NCBI RefSeq assembly: GCF_001922985.1
Contig: NZ_MRUH01000056.1
Location: forward strand, 1 to 58,498
DNA: 58,498 nucleotides
Direction of reading: 5' to 3'
Origin: Teredinibacter waterburyi
GTDB lineage: Bacteria; Pseudomonadota; Gammaproteobacteria; Pseudomonadales; Cellvibrionaceae
Shown: piece by piece, positions 47,589-56,209 of the stretch
Layout of the letters: each line of letters opens with the position of its first letter
How positions within the stretch are numbered: position 1 is the stretch's first letter
Notes under the pieces: generated by a model
What the model saw: only the letters and a program-made list of their open reading frames with translations
What the model was told of the DNA's origin: nothing
Databases searched by the model: none
Position numbers and translations under genes: made by a program

Positions 47589-48347
47589 CTATTCCCCCAA
47601 TTCAAACCACTCCACCCTCGCAAAGGCTTCTGCCACGAAGGTTTTGTAAGCATCCGTATACAATGCAGCTAAATATTCATCGGGTTCGACTGTACTAGGC
47701 CATTCGACTAAGGCGATTAAGTCTGGTTTGGTGTCGGTAGGGTTATCGCTTTCGAAAGCCATTGGCGTATTGCGCCATAGTATTTTTGCGCCTAAACGCT
47801 CCCGTAACCCTTGTGTTGCCGCAAAGTACTCGTCAAACCCTTCGGGTGTTTTTTTCCAGGCTACGCTAATGGTGTAGTTTTTTGTTTTATCGATAGTAAA
47901 CGCTGGCAGCTGGGCATAATCAAAGTCGTACGACATATAGCTTTCCCACGCCTGCAAGCGTAGTGGCTTTAAATTTTTCAAGTAGTGATCAGACTGCCGA
48001 ACACTCTGCGCAGCCTCGTTACCTGGCCACCAATACATTCCTGTAAACGTCGGCTTTAGTTCGCCGGCAAGTGTTCGCGATACGCCAAAACGGTGTAGCT
48101 CTTTCATGCCCGCTTTTTCCGCCATTGGAATAACCCCGTCGAGGTAACGCGTTATCCACTCACTAGCCTCTGGTGCCGGCCGCAATGCCACCACGGTGAA
48201 TACAGGTTTAGCGGCTGGCGTATTGGCGGCCGGCTTACTGGACGACATCCCGCAGGCGCCAAGCCCTATGCCCGCAATAATCGCGAGGCTTATGCGGCAA
48301 AGCCTTGGGGTAAAGGTTTTAATAAGGGTGGTTTTGGCTAAGTACAT
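47589..48347 (-). CDS. Lipoprotein with a DUF1330/ABM-like dimeric alpha-beta barrel
   Basis: A 252-residue protein with a lipoprotein signal (basic start, hydrophobic core, lipobox LGAC, about Cys32) and a Pro/Ala spacer. The mature part shows two similar ferredoxin-like modules: VFTVVALRPAPEASEWITRYLDGVIPMAEKAG and NYTISVAWKKTPEGFDEYFAATQGLRERLGAKILWRN, then LIALVEWPSTVEPDEYLAALYTDAY, which resembles DUF1330/NIPSNAP-like dimeric alpha-beta barrels. Function is unknown. It is downstream of the membrane AraC regulator on the same strand, separated by a hairpin. A decayed copy of its end lies just beyond its stop. Confidence 0.6.
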   Translation of the reverse strand: MYLAKTTLIKTFTPRLCRISLAIIAGIGLGACGMSSSKPAANTPAAKPVFTVVALRPAPEASEWITRYLDGVIPMAEKAGMKELHRFGVSRTLAGELKPTFTGMYWWPGNEAAQSVRQSDHYLKNLKPLRLQAWESYMSYDFDYAQLPAFTIDKTKNYTISVAWKKTPEGFDEYFAATQGLRERLGAKILWRNTPMAFESDNPTDTKPDLIALVEWPSTVEPDEYLAALYTDAYKTFVAEAFARVEWFELGE

Positions 48348-48443
48348 GTAATGGCTCCGATTACTGGCTAGTGACTAAAAAGTGGGCGGAAGTCGATCAA
48401 TTACTTGATCACGGCCCACAGGCTAGGCAGTTTCGGAGAGAAA

Positions 48444-48471
48444 GGTGTCTCTTTCGATAAAAGATGACACC
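48444..48471 (-). terminator. Hairpin after the AraC-family gene
   Basis: GGTGTC (48444-48449) pairs with GACACC (48466-48471), extended by TCTTT/AAAGA with a bulge. On the minus strand a TTTCTCT tract follows. It is probably the terminator of the AraC gene. Confidence 0.5.
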
Positions 48472-48491
48472 GAATTTATGTAAATGTACCT

Positions 48492-49631
48492 CTAAACCGC
48501 CGTGGCCGATTGCGCTTGAGGCTTAAGCGTGGACGCCGACTGAGTTTGCTCGCGGTATTCAACCGGCGTTACATTTAACAGCTCTTTAAATGCACGGTAA
48601 AAGGAATTTTTATTACTGAACCCAGCAGCAAAAGCGATATCGATAATTCGCAGCTGTCTAGATGAGTCACTTAAAAGTTCACACGCATATCTAACACGAT
48701 ACCCATTGATATAGTCATAAAACCCTACCCCCAAATACACGTTGAGCAACTCCGACGCTTGGTGTGAGGTAATCCCCAGCTTTGCTCCTAAGCGCTTTAG
48801 AGATAGGTCGTTCTGGAGGTACACCTGATCAGCTTCCATAGCGGTCGCCAAGTGTCGTAACAATTCGCTTGCAACCTCTTCCGACAATTCCCGTGCAGGC
48901 CGCGATGACTTCGTTGCCTGCGGATTGTCCGAATCCGTGTCGGCTGCAGTGACTCCGTCGTCGGTCATTCGTTGGGAATGAAAAAATACGGTTGGCCGAA
49001 AGATACTAAATAGCGCAACCCCCAACATATAAACCGACATAGTCAGCGTTAAGACTTGTGCTAGCGCAAGATTAAAATACTGTTGATAGAGACGCAGCCC
49101 AATTAAAGCAATATCGACAAGTAAAATCACCCCTAACCCCGCGACCACAAACAACAACCAATACCACGAAGAGTTTTTAAAATTGCCGTAGAGAATCTCT
49201 AGCTTGGATTTATTTTCTATTAGTAGCGCTATTGCGCAGATTGCATAGACAAACCCGTGCAGTAAGCCAAACAACGATGCCCACCATGCAAATTTGGGCA
49301 CAAACAAGAACAAGGGGATAACAACAATAAACGGTATGAAGTGCCAAAAGGCTCGACCAGAAGCTTTATTAAAAACAAGGCCGACGAATGTGATCAACAG
49401 CGGCCCCTTAAGCCAAATAGCCGATTGAGACAACGCGGCGAGCGTTAGCCAACCTTGTGGAACAAGAGTAAGCGAATAGAAATACAGCTGCGGCACACAC
49501 AACGAGAATATCAATGCGGAAAACCAACGGTTAATCTGGCTATTGCCGCGCCGATCCAAAAGTAAGTGCAACGCGCTCCACACACTAAGCGTGAGTACCA
49601 CCAAACTAATGGCTTTGTTGATCTCAAGCAT
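48492..49631 (-). CDS. Membrane-bound AraC-family regulator
   Basis: A 379-residue protein with about seven membrane helices (residues ~5-215), a linker, and a C-terminal AraC/XylS double HTH: GAKLGITSHQASELLNVYLGVGFYDYINGYRVRYACELL and IDIAFAAGFSNKNSFYRAFKELLNVTPVEYRE. Membrane AraC regulators with a 7TM sensor occur in Bacteroidetes and marine Gammaproteobacteria and may sense hydrophobic or periplasmic ligands. It reads toward the lipoprotein gene, which is its likely target. The 3' end has a hairpin. Confidence 0.85.
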   Translation of the reverse strand: MLEINKAISLVVLTLSVWSALHLLLDRRGNSQINRWFSALIFSLCVPQLYFYSLTLVPQGWLTLAALSQSAIWLKGPLLITFVGLVFNKASGRAFWHFIPFIVVIPLFLFVPKFAWWASLFGLLHGFVYAICAIALLIENKSKLEILYGNFKNSSWYWLLFVVAGLGVILLVDIALIGLRLYQQYFNLALAQVLTLTMSVYMLGVALFSIFRPTVFFHSQRMTDDGVTAADTDSDNPQATKSSRPARELSEEVASELLRHLATAMEADQVYLQNDLSLKRLGAKLGITSHQASELLNVYLGVGFYDYINGYRVRYACELLSDSSRQLRIIDIAFAAGFSNKNSFYRAFKELLNVTPVEYREQTQSASTLKPQAQSATAV

Positions 49632-50202
49632 AATGTAAGCTCCGACGAGTATTAGATGTTATTCGCAAGCATACCCTACTTAGGTGAACAAATATTGGCC
49701 AAAACCTTATATTTATTCAACCCATAACAAAGCTAGCGGACTCTTATAGATCATCAATTGCGCTTACATTTTGGGTATCCACAAGCCCGACACGAAAAAA
49801 TAAAACGGCTATACTAACCGCGCGATTCGCTAACGCCTCAGGGCCTATATCCTGCCGCATGAAGGTGCAAGCAATATTGCCTTAGCTCTATTTAGCTTTC
49901 CTAGCCTCGCAGAATATGAGTCATACCGCATCAAGGCAGCACAGGACTCGGAGTGCCAAGCTGCAATGGACTACTATAATCAAACTAAGTGCTTCCTTAG
50001 TTTTGAGCGTTCATTTATGAGACCGATTTTTAAATAGGCACTTAAAATTATGTTTGCGCAGATTTTTCAATTTAGCTTACTGAAATATCTAACAGATACC
50101 CGGTATTATTAGCCGTTCTATTTTTGTATTCAGGCATTACAAAGGCCGAACCAGATCGCTTTTGGTTACAATCTAATGCAAAGCTCGGAGGGGATAACAA
50201 CC
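49632..50202. other. Intergenic stretch with a degraded NIPSNAP gene
   Basis: This 571-base stretch divides into a probable upstream region for the AraC gene (49632-49830), a broken gene remnant (listed separately), and about 165 AT-rich bases before the next gene. The region upstream of 50203 has the ribosome site GGAGGGG. Confidence 0.5.
49834..50035 (+). pseudogene. 5'-truncated NIPSNAP-family remnant
   Basis: The frame after the TAA at 49831 reads LPHEGASNIALALFSFPSLA, then EYESYR, and ends with CFLSFERSFMRPIFK and a stop at 50033-50035. This is the C-terminal ~65 residues of a NIPSNAP domain (family pattern: LPHEGASNIAxALFSFPSLAxYExYR, then ERSFMRPxF). The N-terminal half and a start codon are missing, so this is a truncated relic of a once complete gene of about 105 codons. 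Confidence 0.75.
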
Positions 50203-50616
50203 ATGAAATCATTAGGCCAATGGCTTTGGAATGTAATGGTCGCCATCGACCAACTGGGTAACGCCATTGCCGGTGGCAACCCAGACATTACCATTTCCGC
50301 TCGGGTTGGGTACTTTGCTAACGACTGTAATAATCGCACCTTCTATTATTACTGGAGGTTCTTAGAGCTTGTAATCGACTTCACTTTCTACCCTCTGGAT
50401 GGCCCAAAACACTGCCTACAAGCCCTAAGCCAGGATGATGAGCTAGGTCACGTTCAGGGTAATGATTTGATGCGTTCCATACTCGGTATAATCGCTGTAA
50501 CAGCCTGTTTATTTATCTCCATCCTCACATGGTCTGGCTATGCGCTTGGTTATAGGCCAAAAATAAAACACTTACTTTTACGCCCCAGCTGCGACCAAAA
50601 CAATCAAACCCCATAA
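50203..50616 (+). CDS. Conserved small membrane protein
   Basis: About 137 residues from the ATG at 50203, with GGAGGGG 8-9 nt upstream. The ATG at 50176 lacks a ribosome site. The N-terminus has the sequence VAIDQLGNAIAGGNPDITIS, then ARVGYF, and later FTFYPLDGPKHC. I recognise this D-Q-L-G-N-x-x-x-G-G-x-P-D-x-T-I-S-A-R-V-G-Y pattern as a family seen on bacterial chromosomes and in phages, without a known function. A C-terminal hydrophobic segment (about 95-118) suggests a membrane anchor. This copy may be of phage origin. Confidence 0.6.
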   Translation: MKSLGQWLWNVMVAIDQLGNAIAGGNPDITISARVGYFANDCNNRTFYYYWRFLELVIDFTFYPLDGPKHCLQALSQDDELGHVQGNDLMRSILGIIAVTACLFISILTWSGYALGYRPKIKHLLLRPSCDQNNQTP

Positions 50617-50794
50617 TACAGCGCTTTGGCGGCTGTAATTGCAGGCGACAGTAATACGATGCTGTATGATGATTGTTGTGGCAAACGAGCCCCAGCGCTA
50701 CTTGCTAAGAAGACGTTAGGTTACAACTGTAGATTAAAGCTGTAGAGCAAAACGAATAGGTAAATATTTTTTATAATGACAAAGAGGTTTCAGG

Positions 50795-53700
50795 ATGAAC
50801 ACTTCAAGTTCAGATATTATCGAGGACAAACCATCGAGTGAGACGCCTACTCGGCCACTAATTATCGAATCGGCGAGTAACACGATTCTAGAAGCCGCAA
50901 CCCAAGCCTTCAAAAATTTAGATATAAAAAGATCTAACCCTTCCGAAATAAAAAAATTAGTTAGCGATATTTGGACGCTGCTCCCCCCCATAGCATCAGA
51001 CAACAGTTTAGATGAATTAGCCCAAAGCCTGCTAAAGGGCGATTCAAGCGCGAACATTGAATTTCGTTCTCGGCTGCAAGAACTTAGCCTTTGGAACGAC
51101 AAATACTCACCCTGCCCGCACGTCAATTCGCTACCGGCGGATTACCATAAACAACTGCTAGAGATCCAATTTCTAAATTCGGTGGTTAAAGCCTATCCGC
51201 ACACAAAGCCTGCCAACCCGACAATAAACTCGCTGCGGGTTGCGCGCTTAATCGGTGCGGCAATTTTAACCGCGCAAGGAAATGCAGAAAGCATCAACAA
51301 AAATATAAATGTAATTGTTACCCAACTGAACGCACTGCTTCCTATCACCAGCCTAAACGAGCGCGCTATACGGTTTTTAGAATCCAACCAATTTGGTGAA
51401 AGTTTTATTTCGAGTTTGAATTTCTATAGCGGTCAGCTTACGTCCCGCTCTGGTTTTGATGGCGGTTTTGATGGCGGTTTTGCTGGCGACTTTGGCGGTG
51501 GCCCGGATGACAGGCCTCAAATGCCCGGCTTTGGACGACCATTCAACCCCAGCGGTCCAGGTGGCGGATTTATCTGGCCGCCAAACCCCGGCGCCGGAGG
51601 GGCACCAGGCTTACCGCTGCCCTTCCCTCCACCCATGCCCGAAGACCCGACAATACCAGGCGGGCTCGAATGCTTGCCCGAATTTATTAGAGCCTTCATA
51701 GACATCATTGGCCCCGCGTTGGGCCGTTTAAATTACAGCATCGATTCAGTCTCGCCAATCAATGCGTGTGTCGGCGAAACAATCACCATTACGGGTTCTG
51801 GGTTTTTCTTTGACGGAAACCTGGTTCGAATCCGATTTAAAGGTGCTGAACCAGGCTCCACAGTTCTTTCCGAAGAAGTTACGCCGATTTCGGATACCCA
51901 GATCGACGTAGTTGTTCCACCCGGCGCACATTGCGGAACAATAGAACTGGGGCTAGATGAACCATTAACGGTTTTAGCCTGCGATGTAAGCCTTACCTTA
52001 GATTTAACAACACGCTCCAGCTTCGAATTCTTAGGCGGTGAAACCACCACAACCTTGGGCTTTCGTCACCCAAGACGACGCGGATGCTTGCGCCCAGATG
52101 AAGTAATAGACATTAACCATGTGAGCTGCAACGCCCAATCACTTTTACTGCGCATCACCAGCGACGACCCAGCAGTAGATGAATTTTCACGAAGTTACTC
52201 CGGCAGCATTCCTCGCTTCACACGCTATACCATTCCCAGCCCCTCAGCCGAAGCAGAAATTCTGGTTGAAGTTACCGCGACCGGACGGTGCGGCACCGAC
52301 TCACACAGCCTCAGCCTTATGGTTGATCAAATACGCCCCATTGCACCTAGCGGCCCAGCCCTATTCACGCCAGGAAGGTTTCGCAATTGGAACCATAATA
52401 TAGACCGAACCATTATGCAGTTTGCGCCAACCACGCGCGAAGATCTTATCAACGCCGTATACGCCGCAGAAGCATCAAACCGACGCTTAGCCATTGCGGG
52501 AAGCGGCTTCTCCTTTACAGAATGCGCTGTATCGCAAAACGAAACAGATTATGTACTACTTGATACCATCTATTTGAATGAAATTCTTACCCTGCCAATC
52601 GACGACATATTGAATGATCGCGCGCGAACAATACTATCCACAGATAACATCAACCAATATTCAGAGGTACTCGATAGCGGTGAATTAACATCGCTCAGCC
52701 AACGACTCGTGTATGTAGAAGCCGGAATAAAACTCGCAAACCTAAACTTTGAATTGAGTCGTCTAGGTTTGGCCTTGCCGACCATGGGTGGTGGCGATCG
52801 GCAATCGCTGACGGGCGCATTTAGTACTGGCACACACGGCAGCACCCTACACCTACCGCCCATAGCGGATTTTGTTCGTGCTATTCATTTAATAGGCACA
52901 GACGGCCAAGAATGGTGGATTGAGTCATCGTCTAGGCGTATAACCGATCCCGAAAAAATGGAAGCCCAGCGTGGCGAACTTTTTTCGCTATGCACCAATA
53001 TTGTTTACGACGATAACCTATTTAATGCAACCTTAGTTTCGTTTGGCTCTGCTGGGGTAATCTATGCGGTTGTATATGAAACCGTTGATGCTCATCGTAT
53101 GAGCCTCGAAACAATCTATACAAACTGGCCCTTTGCCCAAAATTGGCTGCGCGAAAAAGTACTGGAAACACCGCGCGATGAAGACCACTGGTTTATTGAA
53201 GTTTTAGTGCTCGCCGACGGCAAAAGCTACATTACCACCAACAATTTAACAGCACTCCCAGTTAATTTACCTGCGGAAGAAGAAGGGCTTAGTGACAGAA
53301 CACTAGCCGTAATTCTGGTTAACGCACTTCCAGCGGCTTTGGGTTTAACGGGTGGCTTAATTGGCCTTTTACTCGCCTATATTCCGGCCGAATTTGCACG
53401 CATGACGGGCTACTACCTAAGTTTTCAGATCGCGCGCGGCAACCAAGCTAGAGAAAATTTAGCAGCAGTGTTCGGCTTAATGAGTTCCATACGCTACGTT
53501 CTAAGCATGCTAGATTCCGACCCAGAAACAGACGCAATAAACCAAGCCGTACCAGGGCTAATAAATGATATTTGGAAACTAGGCGATATTATTCCCGCAG
53601 GCCGAGAAATAGTAGACGCAATTGTAACCCAGGTCACAGAAGGTAAACGCCCAGAACGTTCCAGAGCATCAAACCCAATAGTGTTACCAAGTGACGATGC

Positions 53701-54247
53701 GCTAATGCATAAAGATCGAACAGCTCGCACTAGCGCCGAACCTTTACCAAGTCGCGGCTCTCGCTGGGGCGACGAAGTTCAATGGGGCAAATCGCCCAGC
53801 TTTGATCGACTGGTTGAAAGTCACGAATATATCGTTCGACCAGATCAATTGATTAGCTTTATTGACGGATTACTGGCAATCGCAAATGAAATTCGCAACC
53901 GAAGAACATCCACCGCCTTATTACTTGCCCTACCCATTCGCTTTACAAAAAGATCCATCGCCACCATGGCAATGCAACGCCATGACTTAAATTGTCACGT
54001 TGAGCTATTTGTAATGGAGCGACTCGACGGCACAGAAGAATTCTTAACACGAGCGCGCGAGTTCGCAAACAGCGTAGGAGCTATTCCCCACTGGGGGCAA
54101 CTACATGATGAAGCTAGAAACTTTGACGACGTTTATGGGGCAAGTCGCGTCCGACAATTTAGTAATCAAATGCAAATATTAGCCAATGGCGAACCTAGAA
54201 CATTTCGAAATCAGTTTTCTGTAATTCGAAATCTATTATCGCGATAA
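50795..54247 (+). CDS. Chimeric FAD-linked oxidoreductase with IPT/TIG and linker domains
   Basis: An 1150-residue protein with no signal peptide. Parts: a helical N-domain (1-215); a Gly/Pro-rich linker (219-290); an IPT/TIG immunoglobulin-like domain (315-395; ACVGETITITGSGFFFDG); a second beta-rich region (400-515); and a VAO/ALO-type FAD domain (530-765, with IAGSGFSFTEC, VEAGIKLANLNFELSRLGL, PTMGGGDRQSLTGAFSTGTHGS). The C-terminal part ends with HCHVELFV and IPHWGQLHDE, similar to aldonolactone/alditol oxidases. The FAD-attachment His usually found in GSGHS is Phe (GSGFS). A ~50-residue hydrophobic insertion (835-880) lies inside the oxidase. The substrate is unknown. Many Cys (e.g. 107, 325, 380, 396) could form disulfides. 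Confidence 0.7.
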   Translation: MNTSSSDIIEDKPSSETPTRPLIIESASNTILEAATQAFKNLDIKRSNPSEIKKLVSDIWTLLPPIASDNSLDELAQSLLKGDSSANIEFRSRLQELSLWNDKYSPCPHVNSLPADYHKQLLEIQFLNSVVKAYPHTKPANPTINSLRVARLIGAAILTAQGNAESINKNINVIVTQLNALLPITSLNERAIRFLESNQFGESFISSLNFYSGQLTSRSGFDGGFDGGFAGDFGGGPDDRPQMPGFGRPFNPSGPGGGFIWPPNPGAGGAPGLPLPFPPPMPEDPTIPGGLECLPEFIRAFIDIIGPALGRLNYSIDSVSPINACVGETITITGSGFFFDGNLVRIRFKGAEPGSTVLSEEVTPISDTQIDVVVPPGAHCGTIELGLDEPLTVLACDVSLTLDLTTRSSFEFLGGETTTTLGFRHPRRRGCLRPDEVIDINHVSCNAQSLLLRITSDDPAVDEFSRSYSGSIPRFTRYTIPSPSAEAEILVEVTATGRCGTDSHSLSLMVDQIRPIAPSGPALFTPGRFRNWNHNIDRTIMQFAPTTREDLINAVYAAEASNRRLAIAGSGFSFTECAVSQNETDYVLLDTIYLNEILTLPIDDILNDRARTILSTDNINQYSEVLDSGELTSLSQRLVYVEAGIKLANLNFELSRLGLALPTMGGGDRQSLTGAFSTGTHGSTLHLPPIADFVRAIHLIGTDGQEWWIESSSRRITDPEKMEAQRGELFSLCTNIVYDDNLFNATLVSFGSAGVIYAVVYETVDAHRMSLETIYTNWPFAQNWLREKVLETPRDEDHWFIEVLVLADGKSYITTNNLTALPVNLPAEEEGLSDRTLAVILVNALPAALGLTGGLIGLLLAYIPAEFARMTGYYLSFQIARGNQARENLAAVFGLMSSIRYVLSMLDSDPETDAINQAVPGLINDIWKLGDIIPAGREIVDAIVTQVTEGKRPERSRASNPIVLPSDDALMHKDRTARTSAEPLPSRGSRWGDEVQWGKSPSFDRLVESHEYIVRPDQLISFIDGLLAIANEIRNRRTSTALLLALPIRFTKRSIATMAMQRHDLNCHVELFVMERLDGTEEFLTRAREFANSVGAIPHWGQLHDEARNFDDVYGASRVRQFSNQMQILANGEPRTFRNQFSVIRNLLSR
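51452..51487 (+). repeat. Three tandem 12-bp repeats in the Gly-rich linker
   Basis: GGTTTTGATGGC occurs twice and GGTTTTGCTGGC once, head to tail and in frame. They encode GFDG-GFDG-GFAG at residues 220-231 of the chimeric oxidoreductase. Copy number could vary by slippage without breaking the frame. Confidence 0.85.
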
Positions 54248-54304
54248 GTATAGGTGCGCGCGCCCCACAGCCAACTCGGCAAATTTCATTGATCAATATT
54301 CACT

Positions 54305-54465
54305 AATGAAATAAGAAAAAAACAAAACCAAATAACAAGAACAAAACAACACAAAAACCCGGCCAATTGGTCGGGTTTTTTTACATCTGTAAAAATGAGA
54401 CTGTAGGTTTAAGCAGAATTCACCAAAAAAATAGTGACATTTTCCTAATGTTTTGAGAATTTATA
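54305..54465 (+). repeat. Dispersed terminator repeat, copy B
   Basis: A 161-bp copy starting 57 bases after the oxidoreductase stop. It shares AATGAAATAAG, the terminator hairpin core, TTTTTTTACATCTGTAA, GTTTAAGCAGA, AATAGTGACATT and the TTTTGAGA region with copies A and C. It contains a second hairpin ACATT-TTCCT-AATGT (54437-54451). Confidence 0.75.
54353..54382 (+). terminator. Rho-independent terminator inside repeat copy B
   Basis: AACCCGGCCA pairs with TGGTCGGGTT, with one G-T wobble, and is followed by seven T. It terminates the chimeric oxidoreductase gene. Confidence 0.87.
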
Positions 54466-54516
54466 ACGACTATAAAAAGAAGAGCAATAACAATAACGCG
54501 TAGGGAAGCCCTTAAT

Positions 54517-55914
54517 ATGAACAAACTCGGTTTAGCCACATTGGCCTGCATATTTTCCATCGTCTTGATGTTCGGCATAGTAAACAAAGCTCAACATAAA
54601 CAACAAGTAGTAATGAAAATTGAAGATGCAAAGAAGTTACACGCCGAACAAGTAACCAAGGCACTCGACAGCGTAAAAGAATTTGAAAAGCAAAAACAGT
54701 CGATAACCATGACAAACAAAGATGGGGTAATTAGCAACTTCGAAGGGCCTATCGTTGCTTTTGAATATTTAAGCCATCACGGCAAAATCTATGATATCGA
54801 AATTCCAGAACAGCGCGAACATTTTAGAAAAGATACCAACGGCGCTTGGTTTGACCCAGACCACCCTAACTTTGGCTTGCCAGACCTAAAAATCATTGTC
54901 GACAAACCACGATTCAAATCACCCGAATTCATTCCTACAACATCCGCATTTTACGACCAAATAAGTGCCCTTCTACCCAAAAACGATAAACTTGGGCCCT
55001 ACAAACATTACGAGAAAAGCTACATCAGCGAAGATGGCCATCACAAAGTAGACAAGTTCGACCTATACCTAACAGAGTTTAACCTTACCCTAGACATTCG
55101 CACGCTGCGCGGCGAAAGCGTAAAAAGCAAATTAGATAAAATAGATAAAACAGCGAAAAAATACCCAAGGCACTGGTACACCAACACCAAAACCGACGAC
55201 AAGCTTTATTCCCTTGACGATATAGACTTTCAAGAAGAGTGGGACGATAGTCGCTACGCGGATTTAGATATCGTATTTAAAGTATCACCCAACTACGCAC
55301 CTTGGTATATATCCGACAAAACCGGCACGCAAAAAAATGCAGAGGTCGCCGTAGGCGCAATAATTGTAAGCAAACTGGATGTTGTTAATGAAGATGCACG
55401 TAGGCTAGATATCGCCCCCAGTAGCCCAGGACAATATGTATCCCTGTATAGCGACAGGAGCCTAGGCAATCGGTACAACGAATCTAACCTAGTATCTTCG
55501 TTTAACACCAGCGCCCTACCAGAATCAATATTTAACAAAGACTACTTCTTCCGTATCACCTCCAAAAATATCGGCTCATGGAAAAAGAACTTCGGCATCG
55601 ACAAATGGGACGACCGCGTAACATTCACATTTTTATTACCCATTCTAGTTAAAGGCTCCTTCGACGTAGTACTACCAAGCGACCTTATACCCGAATATAT
55701 TCCCCCCAAAGCCTATGCAAAATCGTTCGAGCTAGCCGACCTAGTGCCAGACTGGGGCCTAAATAACCTTGGCAAATATATTACCTACGGCTTCGCCACC
55801 TTTATAATTATCGTCGTAATATTATTTGTGCCTAACATCCTAATTCTTTTAAACACTATTGTAGGGCTATTAATCGCAGCGCTTAAACGCATAGCGAAGC
55901 CATCCGGCACCTAG
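54517..55914 (+). CDS. Unrecognised two-helix envelope protein
   Basis: A 465-residue protein that I cannot assign to a family. It has an N-terminal membrane helix (about 4-22), a short helical, charged segment (25-65), a large mixed alpha/beta domain (70-405) with many aromatic and charged residues, and a strongly hydrophobic C-terminal segment (about 425-455) followed by a basic tail (KRIAKPSGT). The likely topology is a periplasmic domain held by two inner-membrane anchors. There are almost no Cys. It sits alone between two copies of the terminator repeat, so it could be a recently exchanged gene. Start ATG 54517 with AGGGA upstream. Confidence 0.6.
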   Translation: MNKLGLATLACIFSIVLMFGIVNKAQHKQQVVMKIEDAKKLHAEQVTKALDSVKEFEKQKQSITMTNKDGVISNFEGPIVAFEYLSHHGKIYDIEIPEQREHFRKDTNGAWFDPDHPNFGLPDLKIIVDKPRFKSPEFIPTTSAFYDQISALLPKNDKLGPYKHYEKSYISEDGHHKVDKFDLYLTEFNLTLDIRTLRGESVKSKLDKIDKTAKKYPRHWYTNTKTDDKLYSLDDIDFQEEWDDSRYADLDIVFKVSPNYAPWYISDKTGTQKNAEVAVGAIIVSKLDVVNEDARRLDIAPSSPGQYVSLYSDRSLGNRYNESNLVSSFNTSALPESIFNKDYFFRITSKNIGSWKKNFGIDKWDDRVTFTFLLPILVKGSFDVVLPSDLIPEYIPPKAYAKSFELADLVPDWGLNNLGKYITYGFATFIIIVVILFVPNILILLNTIVGLLIAALKRIAKPSGT

Positions 55915-55980
55915 ACCAAACAGCTTAAATAACAAAATAGCGATACCCCAACTAACCCGCAACTAAACGCAATATTTCGT

Positions 55981-56134
55981 TATGGAATAAGCCGAACCCA
56001 AATCACCTACTACCAGAGAAGCTCCGACCAAATCGGCCGGAGTTTTTTACACCTATAAAAGGTTACGTTTAAGCAGAGTGAGATATTGTTAAAAAATTAG
56101 TGACATTGGCGCAATGTTTTGAGACTTTATGGGG
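55981..56134 (+). repeat. Dispersed terminator repeat, copy C
   Basis: A 154-bp copy starting 66 bases after the orphan gene. It shares GGAATAAGCCGAAC, the terminator position, TTTTTTACA, GTTTAAGCAGAGTG, ATTGTTA, TTAGTGACATT and TTTTGAGACTTTATGGG with copies A and/or B. The second hairpin is ACATTG-GCG-CAATGT (56103-56117). Confidence 0.75.
56019..56048 (+). terminator. Rho-independent terminator inside repeat copy C
   Basis: CTCCG (56022-56026) pairs with CGGAG (56038-56042), extended by CC/GG inside and AA/TT outside, followed by TTTTTT. The stem differs from copies A and B at paired positions but keeps the loop-side core CGACCAAA. Confidence 0.82.
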
Positions 56135-56154
56135 ATATTAATTGGCGCCCACAA

Positions 56155-56170
56155 ATAAGGTATACCTTAT
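56155..56170. promoter_or_regulatory. Perfect 16-bp palindrome
   Basis: ATAAGGTATACCTTAT is identical on both strands and sits 147 bases upstream of the TerC gene. It has the form of an operator for a dimeric regulator, but no regulator is nearby. Confidence 0.4.
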
Positions 56171-56209
56171 CTGGTGCAACTGGAAATTGGGCGTGGAGAT
56201 ATACAAGGC

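Noticed and set aside
50616-50760. GACGTTAGGTT near 50725 as a possible attC right end
   Set aside because: GTTAGGT fits the core consensus, but no left arm pairs with it in register; only a short AGCGCT match is found.
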